From NCBI RefSeq assembly GCF_018687755.1, contig NZ_CP061305.1, positions 1,425,099 through 1,489,098 of the forward strand: DNA of 64,000 nt, given 5' to 3'. The notes below the pieces were generated by a model. That model was not told where the DNA came from, made no database searches, and worked only from the letters and a program-made list of their open reading frames with translations. Each line of letters begins with the position of its first letter. Within the stretch, counting starts at the first letter, position 1. The position numbers and the translations under genes are program-made. This document shows positions 8,858-16,352 of this stretch, in pieces. This DNA is from Polynucleobacter sp. JS-Mosq-20-D10. GTDB lineage: Bacteria; Pseudomonadota; Gammaproteobacteria; Burkholderiales; Burkholderiaceae.

Positions 8858-9634
8858 ATGGCCGCTTACAACACTGAAACTGTCCTCACCGTTCATCACT
8901 GGAATGACACCCTGTTTAGCTTCACTACCACCAGAAATAAAGGTTTACGCTTTCGTAGCGGCCATTTTTTGATGATTGGTTTGGAAGTTGAAGGCAAGCC
9001 ATTAGTTCGCGCCTACAGTGTGGCGAGCCCTAATTATGAAGAGCATTTAGAGTTTTTAAGCATCAAAGTTCAAGATGGCCCCCTCACCTCTCGTCTTCAG
9101 AAGGTTCAGGTGGGTGACCCCATTTTGGTGAGCGAGAAATCCGTGGGCACCTTAGTGATTGATGACTTAAACCCAGGAAAACACCTCTACTTATTTAGTA
9201 CCGGGACAGGGTTAGCGCCCTTTATGAGCATTATTCGTGATCCGGATACTTATGAGAAGTTTGAAAAAGTAGTCTTGATTCATGGTGTTCGTTTGGTAAG
9301 CGAGCTGGCTTATGGTGATTACATTAAAGAGGAACTCACTCAAGACGAATACATTGGTGAAATCATTCGCGAGAAATTAATCTACTACCCAACAGTGACA
9401 CGCGAAGCTTTTAAGCACACTGGCCGCTTAACTACTGCGATTGAATCAGGCCAACTATTTAAAGATATTGGCCTACCCCCATTAGATCCAGCAGTCGATC
9501 GCGCTATGATCTGCGGTAGCCCATCGATGCTCAAAGAAACTGCTGAGATGCTTGATTCCAAAGGTTTCAAGGTGTCTCCTAGCCTTGGTCAATTAGGCGA
9601 CTACGTATTTGAGCGCGCATTCGTAGAAAAATAA
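8858..9634 (+). CDS. fpr: Ferredoxin--NADP(+) reductase
   Basis: FAD enzyme exchanging electrons between NADPH and ferredoxin or flavodoxin; 258 residues, the bacterial Fpr (subclass II) size. The FAD-binding motif RAYSVASP lies at residues 51-58. The pyrophosphate/NADP region FSTGTGLAPFMSII is near 110-125. The C-terminus VFERAFVEK matches the short aromatic-containing tail of bacterial Fpr. Monocistronic. The 128-bp upstream gap is A/T-rich and probably holds its promoter, but I cannot place boxes securely. Confidence 0.92.
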   Translation: MAAYNTETVLTVHHWNDTLFSFTTTRNKGLRFRSGHFLMIGLEVEGKPLVRAYSVASPNYEEHLEFLSIKVQDGPLTSRLQKVQVGDPILVSEKSVGTLVIDDLNPGKHLYLFSTGTGLAPFMSIIRDPDTYEKFEKVVLIHGVRLVSELAYGDYIKEELTQDEYIGEIIREKLIYYPTVTREAFKHTGRLTTAIESGQLFKDIGLPPLDPAVDRAMICGSPSMLKETAEMLDSKGFKVSPSLGQLGDYVFERAFVEK

Positions 9635-9696
9635 ATAAGCTATATACCCAAAAGTAATTAAGTTATCGCTATATGTTTCTTGTAGATATATAGACA

Positions 9697-9733
9697 CCTT
9701 GGTAAATTAGTCCTCAGAAGATATTTGCCAAGG
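9697..9733 (+). promoter_or_regulatory. Hairpin overlapping the ribosome binding site of a small ORF
   Basis: CCTTGGTAAAT (9697-9707) can pair along all 11 positions with ATTTGCCAAGG (9723-9733), one pair being a G-U wobble; the loop is 15 nt. The right arm contains AAGG of the AAGGA Shine-Dalgarno of the ORF starting at 9741, so the folded RNA would hide the ribosome binding site. There is no T run, so this is not a simple terminator. It may still stabilise the 3' end of fpr mRNA. Confidence 0.5.
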
Positions 9734-9740
9734 AATTGAG

Positions 9741-9905
9741 ATGTCACCTGTCCGAGAGTACTACAACCCGATTATTACGCAGTTATTGCGTGAGCACGAT
9801 AGCTTGCCGCATGAGAATGTGGCTGAACGAAAAAACTTCCAACGCAGAATTCTGTTCCTAATGACTACTATCAAGATGGAAGAGCTTGAGGACTCTTACG
9901 CTTAA
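9741..9905 (+). CDS. Small hypothetical protein, 54 residues
   Basis: ATG at 9741 preceded by AAGGAATTGAG, stop TAA at 9903-9905. The product begins MSPVREYYNPIITQLLREHD and ends MEELEDSYA. It is soluble, charged and helix-prone, with no signal peptide or membrane segment. The good Shine-Dalgarno and the lack of a competing ORF make it a plausible gene. I do not recognise the family. It converges on the cytochrome c gene 20 bp away. Confidence 0.55.
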   Translation: MSPVREYYNPIITQLLREHDSLPHENVAERKNFQRRILFLMTTIKMEELEDSYA

Positions 9906-9924
9906 GAAAACTCGGCACTGATGC

Positions 9925-10461
9925 TTATCTTACGATTGGAATAAACCCATCTCGATTCGGCATCTTTACCAACGGTAATGACTTTGCATTCATTACCTCA
10001 TCCTTTGAAACAATCTTATTCATATACAAGATGTAGGCAGTTAAGGCATACACCTGATCATCTGTCAGCGATTGCGGCGCCTGATGTGGCATGGCTCGCT
10101 TTACATAGTCAAATATAGTTGTAGCGTAAGGCCAAAAACTACCAACAGTTTTAACAGGCTTGTCTGTATTTAAGTTACCGCCACCAACTAATCGGTTAGC
10201 AATTCCGCCTTGCCCTTTGTCTCCATGGCAGGATGCGCATTTTTGCTGGTAAATGATTTCACCAGTTACAGCCGTACCAGATCCAGAGGGCAAACCTGCT
10301 CCACTTGGCCCAACATCAATATTCCATGCTTTGATTTGATTTTCGGTAACAGACTTACCAAGACCAACTGGTCCAGTAGCATAATATCCACTCGAGCAAG
10401 CCACTAAAACTCCAGACAATGCAAAAGCCAGAGTCAGTTTCACAAAAGATTTAACGACCAT
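9925..10461 (-). CDS. Monohaem cytochrome c lipoprotein, partner of SoxC-like sulfite dehydrogenase
   Basis: 178 residues from the ATG at 10461, preceded by GGGGAGATTAC. The N-terminus has a lipoprotein signal (VKLTLAFALSGVLVAC) with the lipidated Cys at residue 22. One haem site, CASCH, is at residues 75-79 in a class I cytochrome c fold. The start overlaps the end of the molybdoenzyme gene by 11 bp. It is therefore probably the electron acceptor of that sulfite dehydrogenase in the periplasm, as SorB or SoxD are elsewhere. It is much shorter than dihaem SoxD, so I leave the symbol blank. A longer frame to 10506 lies inside the upstream gene. Confidence 0.85.
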   Translation of the reverse strand: MVVKSFVKLTLAFALSGVLVACSSGYYATGPVGLGKSVTENQIKAWNIDVGPSGAGLPSGSGTAVTGEIIYQQKCASCHGDKGQGGIANRLVGGGNLNTDKPVKTVGSFWPYATTIFDYVKRAMPHQAPQSLTDDQVYALTAYILYMNKIVSKDEVMNAKSLPLVKMPNRDGFIPIVR

Positions 10462-11710
10462 TTGTAATCTCCCCATTAGCAGCAACACGCCATGGCTGAA
10501 TTGCATTGTTGTGATAGAAGCTATTCGGACTTTTTGCCTTTAATAAGGCCTCCATGCTTGGCTGAGTGTCACCACTAGAGTCAATCGCTCGACTCATGAA
10601 CACAGTTGGTTCACCATTCCAAACCCAGGGATAGCGGAAGCGCACCAAAGATTTATCCATGACTGGCTCTTGCAAGATAGCATCAGCCCAAGACTTTCCA
10701 CCGTCCGTTGATACTTCGACCCTTTTAATCTTTCCGTTACCAGACCAAGCAACGCCCGAAACTTCATAGAATCCCTTGGACTTGAGTTTCATCATGCCAG
10801 ATGGTTGCGTGATGACAGACTTTACATCCATAGCGAAAGTAAATTGAAGGGCCTTGCCATCAGCTTGCAAGTCGGTATAAGCCGATGTTTCTTCACGAGT
10901 TTGCCAGGGTTCAGAGCCCAATTTAAGGCGTCTCAGCCACTTAATACTCATGTTCCCTTCAAAGCCCGGCAACAATAGACGCAGAGGATAACCCTGCTCA
11001 GCCCGCAACATCTCACCATTTTGGGCATAAACCAAAAGCGCATCATCCATCATTTTGCTCATCGGAATACTGCGAGTCATTGCAGCGCCATCAGCACCCT
11101 CTGCTAAGGCCCATGTAGCACCAGGCTGGACTCCGCATTCTTGAAAGATGGTCGAGAGACGAACGCCGGTCCACTCACAACAAGAAAGTAGCCCATGAAT
11201 TTCCTGAGCGGTTTTACCGGTTGCCTTCTTTAATTCAGCAGCACTATTACCGGAGCATTCCAAAAAATAAATACGAGATTCTGACGGAAAACGAACGATG
11301 TCTTCCATGGTCAACATCAGGGGTCTATCAACCATGCCATGAATGGCTAAGCGATGCAGATCAGGATTGATATCGGGTACACCAGCATGATGCCTCTCAA
11401 AGAAGAGTCCATTTGGCGTGATGATGCCATGCAAATTTTGCAACGGTGTTCTGGACCCCGTTAAAAAAGTAGGTGCAGGAGACGGCAAGACTCGAACTAC
11501 ATTCTTTTCATATTTTGAGGGGAGACCATAAGGCGGATTGATAAAGGTGGAGCCCTGCACTTTGGTCCATGGGTCTACCTCTAAAAATTCACTAGCTGAG
11601 GCTTGAGCCAATGTGGTACTAGAGGCTAGTGCAGCGCTGAGTCCCGCGCCAAGGCCAGCAGAATTTTTTAGAAACTTTCGACGGCTAGGAAGATTGTCTT
11701 TATCCGACAT
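10451..11710 (-). CDS. soxC: SoxC-like sulfite dehydrogenase, molybdopterin subunit
   Basis: 419-residue periplasmic molybdenum enzyme of the sulfite oxidase family. A Tat-type signal (SRRKFLK at residues 9-15, then a hydrophobic stretch to about 36) is followed by the oxidoreductase molybdopterin domain. The likely Mo-ligand cysteine is Cys152 in YFLECSGN. The C-terminal dimerisation domain (SGVAWSGNGKIKRVEVSTDG) is complete. In context (sulfo-lyase, exporters) the likely role is oxidising sulfite released from sulfonates to sulfate and passing electrons to the overlapping cytochrome c. No soxAXYZB genes are nearby, so this is not a thiosulfate-oxidising Sox set. SorA or another sulfite dehydrogenase subtype is possible. 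Confidence 0.85.
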   Translation of the reverse strand: MSDKDNLPSRRKFLKNSAGLGAGLSAALASSTTLAQASASEFLEVDPWTKVQGSTFINPPYGLPSKYEKNVVRVLPSPAPTFLTGSRTPLQNLHGIITPNGLFFERHHAGVPDINPDLHRLAIHGMVDRPLMLTMEDIVRFPSESRIYFLECSGNSAAELKKATGKTAQEIHGLLSCCEWTGVRLSTIFQECGVQPGATWALAEGADGAAMTRSIPMSKMMDDALLVYAQNGEMLRAEQGYPLRLLLPGFEGNMSIKWLRRLKLGSEPWQTREETSAYTDLQADGKALQFTFAMDVKSVITQPSGMMKLKSKGFYEVSGVAWSGNGKIKRVEVSTDGGKSWADAILQEPVMDKSLVRFRYPWVWNGEPTVFMSRAIDSSGDTQPSMEALLKAKSPNSFYHNNAIQPWRVAANGEITNGR

Positions 11711-11798
11711 AGGTAGTTCACCTTTTTAAAATACATACATCCTTTGTGAGTGCATTCCTTGAAGAATACCGCCAAAATAATTATTATTGGCAATCCTA

Positions 11799-12791
11799 TT
11801 AAGCAAGATTGAAAATAAATATTAAGCCGATTGAAGCAATAAATAGGGTTTCCACTAGCAACATGACTACCGGTTGCCAACCTAACTTTGCCAACTCCTG
11901 AAAGTTTGTTTTTAGTCCAGCCGCACCAATAGCAATCACCAACATCCAGCGAGATACTCCCCCAATAGATTGGGTAACGGAGCTTGGCAAAATCTGCATA
12001 GATGCAACAACTGATAGCGCCACAAACCCCAATAAGAAGGTTGGTATCAGACGTAGGCTGCCCCAGCCTAAGGGCTGAGATGATTTTTCAGCACCAAAGA
12101 AAATAGAGATAAATAAAACGACAGGCAACAAAAGAGCGACACGGAAAAGCTTAACAACAGTCGCTACATCACCTGCCTCAGGGCCAAATAACATGCCTGC
12201 AGCAACTACCTGCGCCACATCATGAATGGTAGCTCCCAGAAAGATGCCTGCAGGTAAGGCAGTGATATTGAGCAACTGCAACGCGAAGGGGTACACCACC
12301 ATGGCAATAGTGGAGAGAACGGTTACCCCAACTACTACAAGTAGAGTAAATCGCTCATTCTCTTTTGTTTTTGGCAGAACTGAAGCTACTGCTAAGGCCG
12401 CTGAAGCTCCGCAAATACCAACTGATCCGCCCGCAATCAATCCAAAGTCTGGAGACAGCTTTAAGAATTTAGCAAGGAAATATCCAAGGGCTACCGTAGC
12501 AGCAACTGCAAACATCACCATTAATCCGGTATTCAAACCGATTGCGCCAATATCAGCAAATGTAATCCGAATACCTAGAAATGCAACGCCCAAACGTAAA
12601 ACCGTTTTGCCACAAAAATCAATTCCTGGCTTTACAGCCTCATTGAGATATAGAAAATGGAGCGACAAACCAATCAGTAATGCATACAACAACTGTGGGC
12701 CACCATAATTCTCAGAAAGAAAACTGGTCGACATAGCAATCACCAGGCAAACTAAAAGTCCTGGAATATTCTTCCGAGCAGTAGTCAACAT
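11799..12791 (-). CDS. YeiH/UPF0324 family putative sulfate/sulfite exporter
   Basis: 330-residue polytopic membrane protein, about ten hydrophobic segments, of the YeiH family (motifs LRLGVAFLGIRITFADI, GGSVGICGASAALAVASVL, GATIHDVAQVVAAG). Some family members are linked to sulfonate catabolism as sulfate exporters; others are uncharacterised. It starts 4 bp after the GntR regulator stop and lies 88 bp before the SoxC-like gene, so it sits inside the sulfolactate operon. Export of sulfite or sulfate is an inference from context. Confidence 0.85.
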   Translation of the reverse strand: MLTTARKNIPGLLVCLVIAMSTSFLSENYGGPQLLYALLIGLSLHFLYLNEAVKPGIDFCGKTVLRLGVAFLGIRITFADIGAIGLNTGLMVMFAVAATVALGYFLAKFLKLSPDFGLIAGGSVGICGASAALAVASVLPKTKENERFTLLVVVGVTVLSTIAMVVYPFALQLLNITALPAGIFLGATIHDVAQVVAAGMLFGPEAGDVATVVKLFRVALLLPVVLFISIFFGAEKSSQPLGWGSLRLIPTFLLGFVALSVVASMQILPSSVTQSIGGVSRWMLVIAIGAAGLKTNFQELAKLGWQPVVMLLVETLFIASIGLIFIFNLA

Positions 12792-12795
12792 AAAA

Positions 12796-13515
12796 CTAAG
12801 CTACTAGCTCACTGAAATACTCATGTTGAGTAGTATTTAAAGTGGAAACGCGCCACTCTAGAGGCTCATCCTGAATGCCCAGTGCCACTCTTCTTATCAC
12901 CAGGACGGGAGACTCTGGATTTAATCCAAGCCATTCAGCATGTTGCTTCCCTGCTAAGCCAGCACGCAAACGCTCACTACTTCGCACAACGGTCTGGCCA
13001 TATTCCATTTGATACATCTGATAAATACTGCCCTTGCGGTCAATAAAGTCTGCACGGGTTAATTCCTTAAACCGCTTTTTATCTAGCGTGATCTGATCGA
13101 TCATGACACACTGCCCTTCCAATGACAGGCGATTGGTAATCCTCCAAACTGGGGCACCTTCTTTTATTTCTAACTTACTCGCCTCCTCCTTATTAGCAGT
13201 GGCGCTATTTAAAGAGACTAACTCAACTTTTGGGTAAATCTTTTTCTCAGCATCGTGTTTAACAATGTGGAAAAAATAATACAAAAGTCTTTTGAGATCA
13301 TGCTCAACAACATAGGTTCCCCTGCCTTGGCGTCGAACTACGATACCTTCCGCAACCAACTCGTCCACCGCTTTGCGCAGGGTACCTATAGATACATCTA
13401 ACTCTTTTGATAAGTCCTTTTCGGCAGGTAACGCCTGCCCCATAGGATATCGACCCCTGACCAGATCCTCGGTAATCTTTTGCTTCACTTCCTCGTAAGC
13501 GGTCAGGTTTCTCAT
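12796..13515 (-). CDS. GntR-family transcriptional regulator, HutC/UTRA type
   Basis: 239 residues. An N-terminal winged helix-turn-helix (about 5-72, with LPAEKDLSKELDVSIGTLRK and RRQGRGTYV) is followed by a UTRA effector-binding domain (about 95-235). UTRA domains bind small metabolites that relieve or alter DNA binding. It lies 9 bp after the suyB-like gene and 4 bp before yeiH, so it is embedded in the operon and is the natural candidate regulator. The 36-bp inverted repeat at 16147-16182 upstream of the ldh gene is a candidate operator. A sulfonate such as sulfolactate as effector is inferred. Confidence 0.9.
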   Translation of the reverse strand: MRNLTAYEEVKQKITEDLVRGRYPMGQALPAEKDLSKELDVSIGTLRKAVDELVAEGIVVRRQGRGTYVVEHDLKRLLYYFFHIVKHDAEKKIYPKVELVSLNSATANKEEASKLEIKEGAPVWRITNRLSLEGQCVMIDQITLDKKRFKELTRADFIDRKGSIYQMYQMEYGQTVVRSSERLRAGLAGKQHAEWLGLNPESPVLVIRRVALGIQDEPLEWRVSTLNTTQHEYFSELVA

Positions 13516-13524
13516 GCTGCAGTC

Positions 13525-14697
13525 TTATGCTGATTCGTATAAACGAGTTAATACAAACTCACGGTGACCGAGAATTTCAGAAGCAGTCAACTCACCATCA
13601 GCTGTGCGTTTCAAGCAATCCAATAGCTTATCTCCCGCCTGATCCATGTTCTCTTCGCGACGTAATAAGCCAGACACATCAACGTCGATATGCTCACCCA
13701 TAGTACGAACAGTCTTTGGATTGGCGCAAATCTTAATTACTGGAAGAATTGCATTGCCGATCACATTACCCTGACCCGTTGGGAAGAAGTGGGCAGTAAA
13801 ACCAGCTGCTGCGCACAGGGTGACCATTTCAGCGGCAGCTGATGATGAGTCCATAAAATGCAATCCAGGAATCTTCGGCTCTTCACCCTTATCCAGCACG
13901 CTATCCACAATACATTTTTTACCAATTTTTTGGATATTGCCCAAAGCCTTTTCTTCGATGGTTGTTAAACCACCTGCAATATTCCCTTTGGTCGGCTGAG
14001 AGTCAGACAGATCGCTCGTCTTATGACGCTCAATCACATCCTGGTAGCGATCAAACATTTCGCGGAACTTTTTCTTCACTTCAGGGGTACGGCAACGCGC
14101 TTCAACCAAATGCTCGCCACCAGTTAACTCCGTAGTTTCACCAAACACCATGGTGGAGCCAATTGCATACAACTTATCAAAAGCATCACCTACGGTTGGG
14201 TTTGCACCACATCCAGAGGTAGTATCGGATTCACCGCATTTTGTGGAAACCCATAGCTCAGACAATGGAGCGGAAACACGTTTTTGCTTAGATGCATGCT
14301 TCATCATGTTGTAGGCAGCTTTACTAGCGGAAGCAATGGTTGCTGTGTCGCCATTACCTTCAATCCAGAATCCCTCAACTGGCTTACCTGATGCCTTGAT
14401 GCCATCAACGATAATTTTTGTCCACTGCGGTTCAATACCGATAACCACTACAGCAGCTACATTCGGATTGGAACCCGTACCAATTAAGGTGCGAAAGTGT
14501 AAATCCAAGTCAGCTCCGAACTGTAAACGACCATAGGAGTGAGGAATTGCCATCGTTCCTTTGATATTGTTGGCTACTGCTTCACAGGCTGCATTAGATA
14601 AGTCATCCAAAGGCAAAATCAATACATGATTACGAATACCCATGCGGCCGTTTTCACGGCGATAACCTAAAAAGGTCGCGTCTTTCAAATTAGTCAT
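13525..14697 (-). CDS. suyB: (2R)-sulfolactate sulfo-lyase, large (beta) subunit SuyB-like
   Basis: 390 residues of the UxaA/GarD (altronate/galactarate dehydratase) C-terminal family. The N-terminus reads FLGYRRENGRMGIRNHVLIL; conserved Cys-containing stretches are VSTKCGESDTTSGCGANPTV and CAAAGFTAHFFPTGQGNVIG. SuyAB splits 3-sulfolactate into pyruvate and sulfite. Three things favour SuyB over a sugar-acid dehydratase: the length matches SuyB rather than the longer UxaA/GarD; the SAF-domain partner is a separate small gene; the neighbours are a sulfite dehydrogenase, sulfur-anion exporters and a sulfolactate-dehydrogenase-type enzyme. A sugar-acid lyase is not excluded by sequence alone. 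Confidence 0.83.
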   Translation of the reverse strand: MTNLKDATFLGYRRENGRMGIRNHVLILPLDDLSNAACEAVANNIKGTMAIPHSYGRLQFGADLDLHFRTLIGTGSNPNVAAVVVIGIEPQWTKIIVDGIKASGKPVEGFWIEGNGDTATIASASKAAYNMMKHASKQKRVSAPLSELWVSTKCGESDTTSGCGANPTVGDAFDKLYAIGSTMVFGETTELTGGEHLVEARCRTPEVKKKFREMFDRYQDVIERHKTSDLSDSQPTKGNIAGGLTTIEEKALGNIQKIGKKCIVDSVLDKGEEPKIPGLHFMDSSSAAAEMVTLCAAAGFTAHFFPTGQGNVIGNAILPVIKICANPKTVRTMGEHIDVDVSGLLRREENMDQAGDKLLDCLKRTADGELTASEILGHREFVLTRLYESA

Positions 14698-14738
14698 TTT
14701 TTATATCTTTCTCAATGAATAGGTAGTAAGGTGCCGGA

Positions 14739-15020
14739 TTACCAGCGCTTAGTTTTTACGTTTTGGACGTGAAGGTGCTCGCCCTTTTTGATTGGGGCCA
14801 CTACCTTGCCAATATCAACGCCGTATTTCATGACCGTGTCACCTGGTTTGAAATCGTTCAATGAAATTTTGTGACCAATCGGAATATCGCTTTCAGACTT
14901 GATATTCAAAGTAAGGTCGCCATCCATTACCCAACCAATTAAGTCAGTTCCGGCCTTGACACCCTCAACTACTACTACACCTACGCCATCTGCTGGCTCA
15001 TGCACGACAAAGTGGATCAT
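14739..15020 (-). CDS. suyA: (2R)-sulfolactate sulfo-lyase, small (alpha) subunit SuyA-like
   Basis: 93-residue SAF-domain protein (VVVVEGVKAGTDLIGWVMDG, then GDTVMKYGVDIGKVVAPIKK), the module found at the N-terminus of altronate dehydratases and as the separate small subunit of sulfolactate sulfo-lyase. It lies 41 bp before the large-subunit gene and 33 bp after the ldh-type gene, in one direction. The wording GTDLIGWVMDGD agrees with my memory of SuyA proteins. The cleavage role is inferred from family plus context. Confidence 0.83.
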   Translation of the reverse strand: MIHFVVHEPADGVGVVVVEGVKAGTDLIGWVMDGDLTLNIKSESDIPIGHKISLNDFKPGDTVMKYGVDIGKVVAPIKKGEHLHVQNVKTKRW

Positions 15021-15053
15021 TACTATCTCCTCAATAATCTTGTTTATAAAAAA

Positions 15054-16064
15054 CTACTCAGTCCATGACTGGCGAATGCCAGTCTGAATTTCTTCCACAA
15101 CCACATCTGAAACTGTGACGCCACCACTAAATCCTGTAGCACGCTGCTTAAAACGACGCTGTCCAGGAAGACGAATTCCTGGATCGACACTTAAGACCTT
15201 GATGAAGTCTTGGATTCGACTGGCAAAAACAGATTTACCTGCTAAACCGGTATCAATAGTCAATATCAGCTGACCAATGCGCGGGCGATTGCCTTGAGGA
15301 TCAAAAAAGGAATCTGCTTCATAAGAAAAGCGGCTTCCTGAAAGCCCGACGACCAGCAATTCAACGATGAGGGCAAGCAAAGCTCCTTTATCACCACCCA
15401 AAGGGAGCATTAAACCCTTTAAGCCTTCTTGTGGGTCAGTAGTTGGCTTACCATCCACAGTCAATGCCCACCCTTCTGGAATCGATTGACCATTTTTTGC
15501 CGCAACCAACAATTTTCCGCGGGCTACCGCAGAGAGTGACATGTCTATAACTAAAGGGTCGCCGCTGGCGGTGGGAAAAGCTGCGGCTAGTGGGTTAGTC
15601 CCAAAGATTGCTTTCGTACCGCCAACCATAGGCATCGCAGCTGGAGTATTTCCAAATAACAGAGAGGCGTAACCAGCTCGTGCCGCAGCCTCAACATAAT
15701 GCCCTGCAACACCAAAATGATGACTATTGGTAACAGCTACCAAACCAAGACCATTTTTTGAGGCTAGATTGACAGACAGGTCGGTTGCAAACCGAAGTGC
15801 AGGAAAAGCCAGACCATCACACGCATCAACCAAAGCAGCCGCCGTTTTAAATGGACGGACGCTTAACTTGGGATCTAATTCAATGCGGCCATTTTTTGCA
15901 TGCGCAGCATATTGGGGAACTCTCGCCAAGCCATGCGAGGCTAGCCCATCTAACTCCGCCAGCGCCAGAAACTGTGCGGTCTCATAAGCTGCTTTTGAAT
16001 TGATCCCGGCAGCCTGAAGACCTAAATGTGCCAAGGCAAGAATCTCTGGATAGGTTAAGTTCAT
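15054..16064 (-). CDS. Ldh_2 family malate/(R)-sulfolactate dehydrogenase (ComC-like)
   Basis: 336 residues of the NAD(P)-dependent malate/L-lactate dehydrogenase type 2 family. Landmarks are ELDGLASHGLARVPQYA near the N-terminus, the catalytic-His stretch VTNSHHFGVAGHYVEAAARA, GTNPLAAAFPT, and GGDKGALLALIVELL. ComC, which interconverts (R)-sulfolactate and sulfopyruvate, belongs here. Its position directly before suyA supports sulfolactate as substrate. In known pathways ComC works with SlcC to invert sulfolactate stereochemistry; I see no SlcC here. Malate or ureidoglycolate are alternative substrates. It is the first gene of the minus-strand operon. Confidence 0.8.
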   Translation of the reverse strand: MNLTYPEILALAHLGLQAAGINSKAAYETAQFLALAELDGLASHGLARVPQYAAHAKNGRIELDPKLSVRPFKTAAALVDACDGLAFPALRFATDLSVNLASKNGLGLVAVTNSHHFGVAGHYVEAAARAGYASLLFGNTPAAMPMVGGTKAIFGTNPLAAAFPTASGDPLVIDMSLSAVARGKLLVAAKNGQSIPEGWALTVDGKPTTDPQEGLKGLMLPLGGDKGALLALIVELLVVGLSGSRFSYEADSFFDPQGNRPRIGQLILTIDTGLAGKSVFASRIQDFIKVLSVDPGIRLPGQRRFKQRATGFSGGVTVSDVVVEEIQTGIRQSWTE

Positions 16065-16146
16065 GATTGCCCCCTATGAATGAGGTCGCTCAAAAGCAGG
16101 GTTTTTCAGGGCTTGACTAGACCTAGCTTTAGGGAACAAAATAGCT

Positions 16147-16182
16147 AACATATCTGAATCATATAGATGATTTAGATATGTT
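16147..16182. repeat. 36-bp inverted repeat, candidate regulator operator
   Basis: Left arm AACATATCTGAATCAT (16147-16162), spacer ATAG, right arm ATGATTTAGATATGTT (16167-16182). The arms are exact reverse complements except one base (G versus A at arm position 10). There is no T run and it lies about 85 bp before the ldh start on the minus strand. A dimeric regulator site fits better than a terminator. The GntR protein encoded downstream in the operon is the obvious binder, but this is inference. Confidence 0.65.
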
Positions 16183-16303
16183 GCAATACCCAATTCGTGG
16201 TGCGGTGCCAGGAGTATCTCGAAGTACCGCAGGATGGATGGAGGAGATAGAAGTATTGAATAAGCATATAACTATTAAGTAGCAGTCGAGTATATTTTTT
16301 TCA

Positions 16304-16317
16304 TAGCTATATAGCTA
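16304..16317. repeat. Perfect 14-bp palindrome upstream of the Bug gene
   Basis: TAGCTATATAGCTA equals its own reverse complement and lies 35 bp before the Bug start. The core TAGCTA also occurs near the left arm of the larger repeat (16142-16147). It may be an operator or just part of an A/T-rich promoter. Confidence 0.35.
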
Positions 16318-16352
16318 AGATATAAAGATTAAATTACCACTGGAGGTCACCG

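Larger units (their letters stand above)
16065..16352. promoter_or_regulatory. Divergent control region between ldh/suy operon and Bug gene
   Basis: 288 bp without a gene, the main divergent promoter region of the accessory block. It holds a 36-bp inverted repeat (16147-16182), a small hairpin (TGCGGT / ACCGCA, 16201-16231), a perfect 14-bp palindrome (16304-16317) and, next to the Bug start, a strong Shine-Dalgarno (GGAGG). The A/T-rich stretch 16290-16330 probably carries the Bug promoter. I cannot fix -35/-10 boxes with confidence. Confidence 0.7.

Noticed and set aside
10451..11710. Part of a thiosulfate-oxidising Sox cluster
   Set aside because: No soxXA, soxYZ or soxB nearby; the enzyme sits in the sulfolactate operon instead.
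11668..11880. 70-residue frame on the minus strand between soxC and yeiH
   Set aside because: It overlaps the ends of both genes, has no family signs and no clear ribosome site; an antisense or shadow frame is more likely.
13525..15020. Altronate or galactarate dehydratase (sugar-acid catabolism)
   Set aside because: The family fits, but subunit split, lengths and sulfur-handling neighbours favour sulfolactate sulfo-lyase. Kept as an alternative in the entries.
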